Assembly: GCA_002841545.1 (NCBI GenBank)
Contig: PGZZ01000002.1
Coordinates: forward strand, 1 to 64,000
DNA length: 64,000 nt
Origin: Firmicutes bacterium HGW-Firmicutes-16
GTDB taxonomy: Bacteria > Bacillota > Clostridia > Oscillospirales > Oscillospiraceae
Direction of reading: 5' to 3'
Made by a program: the position numbers and the translations under genes. Below the pieces are notes generated by a model. It did no database searches, was not told where the DNA came from, and was given only the letters and a program-made list of their open reading frames with translations. Each line of letters begins with the position of its first letter. The stretch's first letter is position 1. Shown in pieces: positions 62,595 through 64,000 of the stretch.

Positions 62595-62726
62595 ATGGCC
62601 GACAAAAATATTAAAAAAGAAGTTAAGAAAATGAAAAAAACCGGAGCAGCACCTGCCGTTTCCACGGCAGTGAGACCGGTTGTGGTACAGCCTGAGCTGA
62701 TTAAGAAAAAGAAAAAGCCAATGTAA
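62595..62726 (+). CDS. Small basic protein, 43 residues
   Basis: ATG 62595 has GAAGGAGATAATT upstream, a strong ribosome site. The 43-residue product starts MADKNIKKEVKKMKKTGAAP and ends ELIKKKKKPM, very basic (about 13 Lys) and probably unstructured, likely nucleic-acid binding. It lies 36 bp after the S1 protein gene and just before a terminator, making a helicase - S1 protein - basic peptide unit. I know no family for it. Too short for most gene callers, but the ribosome site and position support it. Confidence 0.6.
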   Translation: MADKNIKKEVKKMKKTGAAPAVSTAVRPVVVQPELIKKKKKPM

Positions 62727-62747
62727 TTAATCCGGCGAATATGCAAC

Positions 62748-62781
62748 GCGGAGAGGGCACATAGCCCTCTCCGCTGTTTTT
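62748..62781 (+). terminator. Terminator of the helicase-CvfB unit
   Basis: GCGGAGAGGGC, loop ACATA, GCCCTCTCCGC, tail TGTTTTT. Confidence 0.9.
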
Positions 62782-62881
62782 CAATAGTTCACAATATTTG
62801 TATGATTACCATTATATCATTTTTCGACTATTGGTGTTACTATAAAAGTAGGTCAATGTCAAATTTGAAAGGATGATTATT

Positions 62882-63625
62882 ATGTATATTTATATTCTTC
62901 TGGGTGTTGTCGTCGTTTGGCTTATAGTTTCGTCAATTATCATCATTAATCAGGTCGAAAGAGGCGTGGTTTTTCGTTTCGGCAGAGTCGTTGGAGTTAA
63001 AGAACCGGGAATTAGAATGAGGTTTCCGTTCGGAATTGATGTTGTTCGCAAGGTTGACCTTCGAACCCGCACCATCGATGTTCCTCAGCAGGAAGTAATC
63101 ACAAAGGACAACATTTCAATTTTAGTCGATGCAGTGGTTTATTACAACGTTCAGAATCCTATCTACGCACTCACGCGAGTTGTCAGCTTTGAGAGAAGCA
63201 CCACACTTCTCGGGCAGACAACCTTCAGGTCGGTTTTGGGTCAGCATGAGCTTGATGAAATTCTTGGAAACAACACAAATCTGGTTGAAATATTGAAAAA
63301 TATGCTTGCGGATACCACTGCTGAGTGGGGCATTAAAATCATCGCAGTAGAAATTAAAAGCATACAAATTCCTGATACGATGAAACGTGCAATGGCAAAG
63401 CAAGCTGAAGCGGAGCGTGAGAGACGCGCAAAAGTTACCGCCGCTGAAGGTGAGTATCAGGCTTCGCAGAAGCTGTTTGAAGCGGCACAGGTAATCGCTC
63501 AGGAGCCCATATCGCTCCAGCTGAGATATTTGCAGACGCTTGCGGAAATTGCCACGGAACAGAACTCTACAATCGTTTTTCCTCTGCCCATAGATATGAT
63601 GGAAGCTTTCAAAAGCAAGAAATAG
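62882..63625 (+). CDS. Slipin / SPFH-domain membrane protein
   Basis: A 247-residue stomatin-type protein. ATG 62882 with GAAAGG upstream is preferred to the one at 62873, which overlaps that site. Residues 1-22 form a membrane hairpin; the SPFH domain follows (VERGVVFRFGRVVGVKEPGI, VDLRTRTIDVPQQEVITKDN, TTFRSVLGQHELDEIL), then a helical stretch (AMAKQAEAERERRAKVTAAE) and a short C-terminus. Slipins oligomerise in the membrane and often pair with an NfeD protease partner, which is absent in the window. Role: membrane microdomain scaffold (inference). Confidence 0.92.
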   Translation: MYIYILLGVVVVWLIVSSIIIINQVERGVVFRFGRVVGVKEPGIRMRFPFGIDVVRKVDLRTRTIDVPQQEVITKDNISILVDAVVYYNVQNPIYALTRVVSFERSTTLLGQTTFRSVLGQHELDEILGNNTNLVEILKNMLADTTAEWGIKIIAVEIKSIQIPDTMKRAMAKQAEAERERRAKVTAAEGEYQASQKLFEAAQVIAQEPISLQLRYLQTLAEIATEQNSTIVFPLPIDMMEAFKSKK

Positions 63626-63675
63626 CGGTATTAGTTTATATCCTACGTCAAGTCCATACTTCGAATAAAAATCAG

Positions 63676-63709
63676 AAAAAGAAGCTCTGCTTTTGCAGAG
63701 CTTCTTTTT
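63676..63709 (+). terminator. Terminator of the slipin gene
   Basis: AAAAAGAAGCTCTGC pairs with GCAGAGCTTCTTTTT across the loop TTTT. The stem is shared with the terminator at 59073. Confidence 0.9.
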
Positions 63710-63871
63710 CTATAGACCATCGGTTGCAAAGCGTGAGAGAGGATGGCACGGTTGGAAAGCTATGGCAACGAGCTGATTGAATGCTGAAATATAATATGAT
63801 ATACTTCCTTCGTGTACTCGAAGTGCAGGTTATTTCAGTATTCTTGTGAGATATTTTGAAGGGATGAGTAA

Positions 63872-64000
63872 ATGAAAAATAAAAAAAGCGTGATTATTTA
63901 ATTTGTGTAGTCTGTATCATACTGGCTATTTCGGCAGGATATAAGATACGTACCAGAGGCAGCGTTCATGTTAATTCACAGTCGGATTTCACGGCAGACG
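63872..64000 (+). pseudogene. Frameshifted start of a membrane or secreted protein, truncated by window end
   Basis: ATG 63872 follows GAAGGGATGAG and reads MKNKKSVII, then stops at TAA. One frame over, ICVVCIILAISAGYKIRTRG continues open to the window end. Adding one T to the run at 63897-63899 would join them into a normal signal anchor (MKNKKSVIIL-ICVVCIIL...). It is either a real frameshift or a sequencing indel; the remainder of the gene lies outside. Confidence 0.5.

Overview
The window looks like chromosome from a spore-forming, low-to-moderate GC Firmicute of the class Clostridia, perhaps Oscillospirales-like (inference). The support is a complete spoIIAA-spoIIAB-sigF operon, a PdaB-like polysaccharide deacetylase, two T-box leaders, many purine-rich Shine-Dalgarno sites with TTG/GTG starts, SLH-domain surface proteins and a molybdenum hydroxylase purine-degradation operon. 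No rRNA, CRISPR array or complete transposon was seen.

Region 1 (1-12,100) is accessory DNA. It opens with the N-terminal part of an SLH surface protein that runs off the left edge, followed by an SDR oxidoreductase. From about 3.1 to 11.15 kb small unrelated genes (membrane protein, peptide deformylase, DUF3795, two frameshifted unknowns) lie between copies of a short repeat family. The two main forms are TAAACATAACGTGCAGTTCA and CACAGAATATGGATAATGCG. A dead C-terminal piece of a tyrosine recombinase sits between two of these copies. The same island carries a 1,562-residue AT-rich P-loop NTPase with an SMEK-like N-terminus, preceded by a GIY-YIG protein (candidate defence module), and a decayed ATP-dependent DNA ligase. 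It ends at a 3' fragment of a tRNA-Val gene, a likely attachment site. I read this as an integron-like or island-type cassette region with a lost integrase.

Region 2 (12.4-31.6 kb) is mostly housekeeping: chemoreceptor, Cys-rich redox protein, tRNA-Thr(CGT) with a decayed tRNA-Thr(TGT)-like copy, a CorC/HlyC-type CBS protein behind a leader with its own promoter and terminator, a second DUF3795 protein, a cupin, tRNA-Leu(CAG), glnS, a thioredoxin-reductase-like flavoprotein lacking the usual NADPH motif, T-box(Val)-valS, the sporulation sigma-F operon, a DUF1576 membrane protein, pcrA, an EamA permease and a CorA-type Mg channel.

Region 3 (32-43.5 kb) holds an SSS-family symporter under a T-box whose specifier reads TAC (Tyr), the mtnA-deoD-CDP-alcohol phosphatidyltransferase cluster, a heptad-repeat membrane protein, secD-secF, and a second SLH protein.

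Region 4 (43.7-55.9 kb) is a purine salvage and catabolism locus: a GntR/UTRA regulator, a BMP-type nucleoside ABC importer (lipoprotein, ATPase, two permeases), an unknown membrane-anchored protein, xanthine dehydrogenase xdhABC, guanine deaminase and adenine deaminase. Repeats of the form GGTANTACC precede both the regulator and the importer and are likely operators.

Region 5 (56-64 kb) has the deacetylase, a DUF4914 P-loop protein, a possible PD-(D/E)XK-type protein, a DEAD-box helicase, a CvfB-like S1 protein, a 43-residue basic protein, a slipin and a frameshifted, truncated start of another gene.
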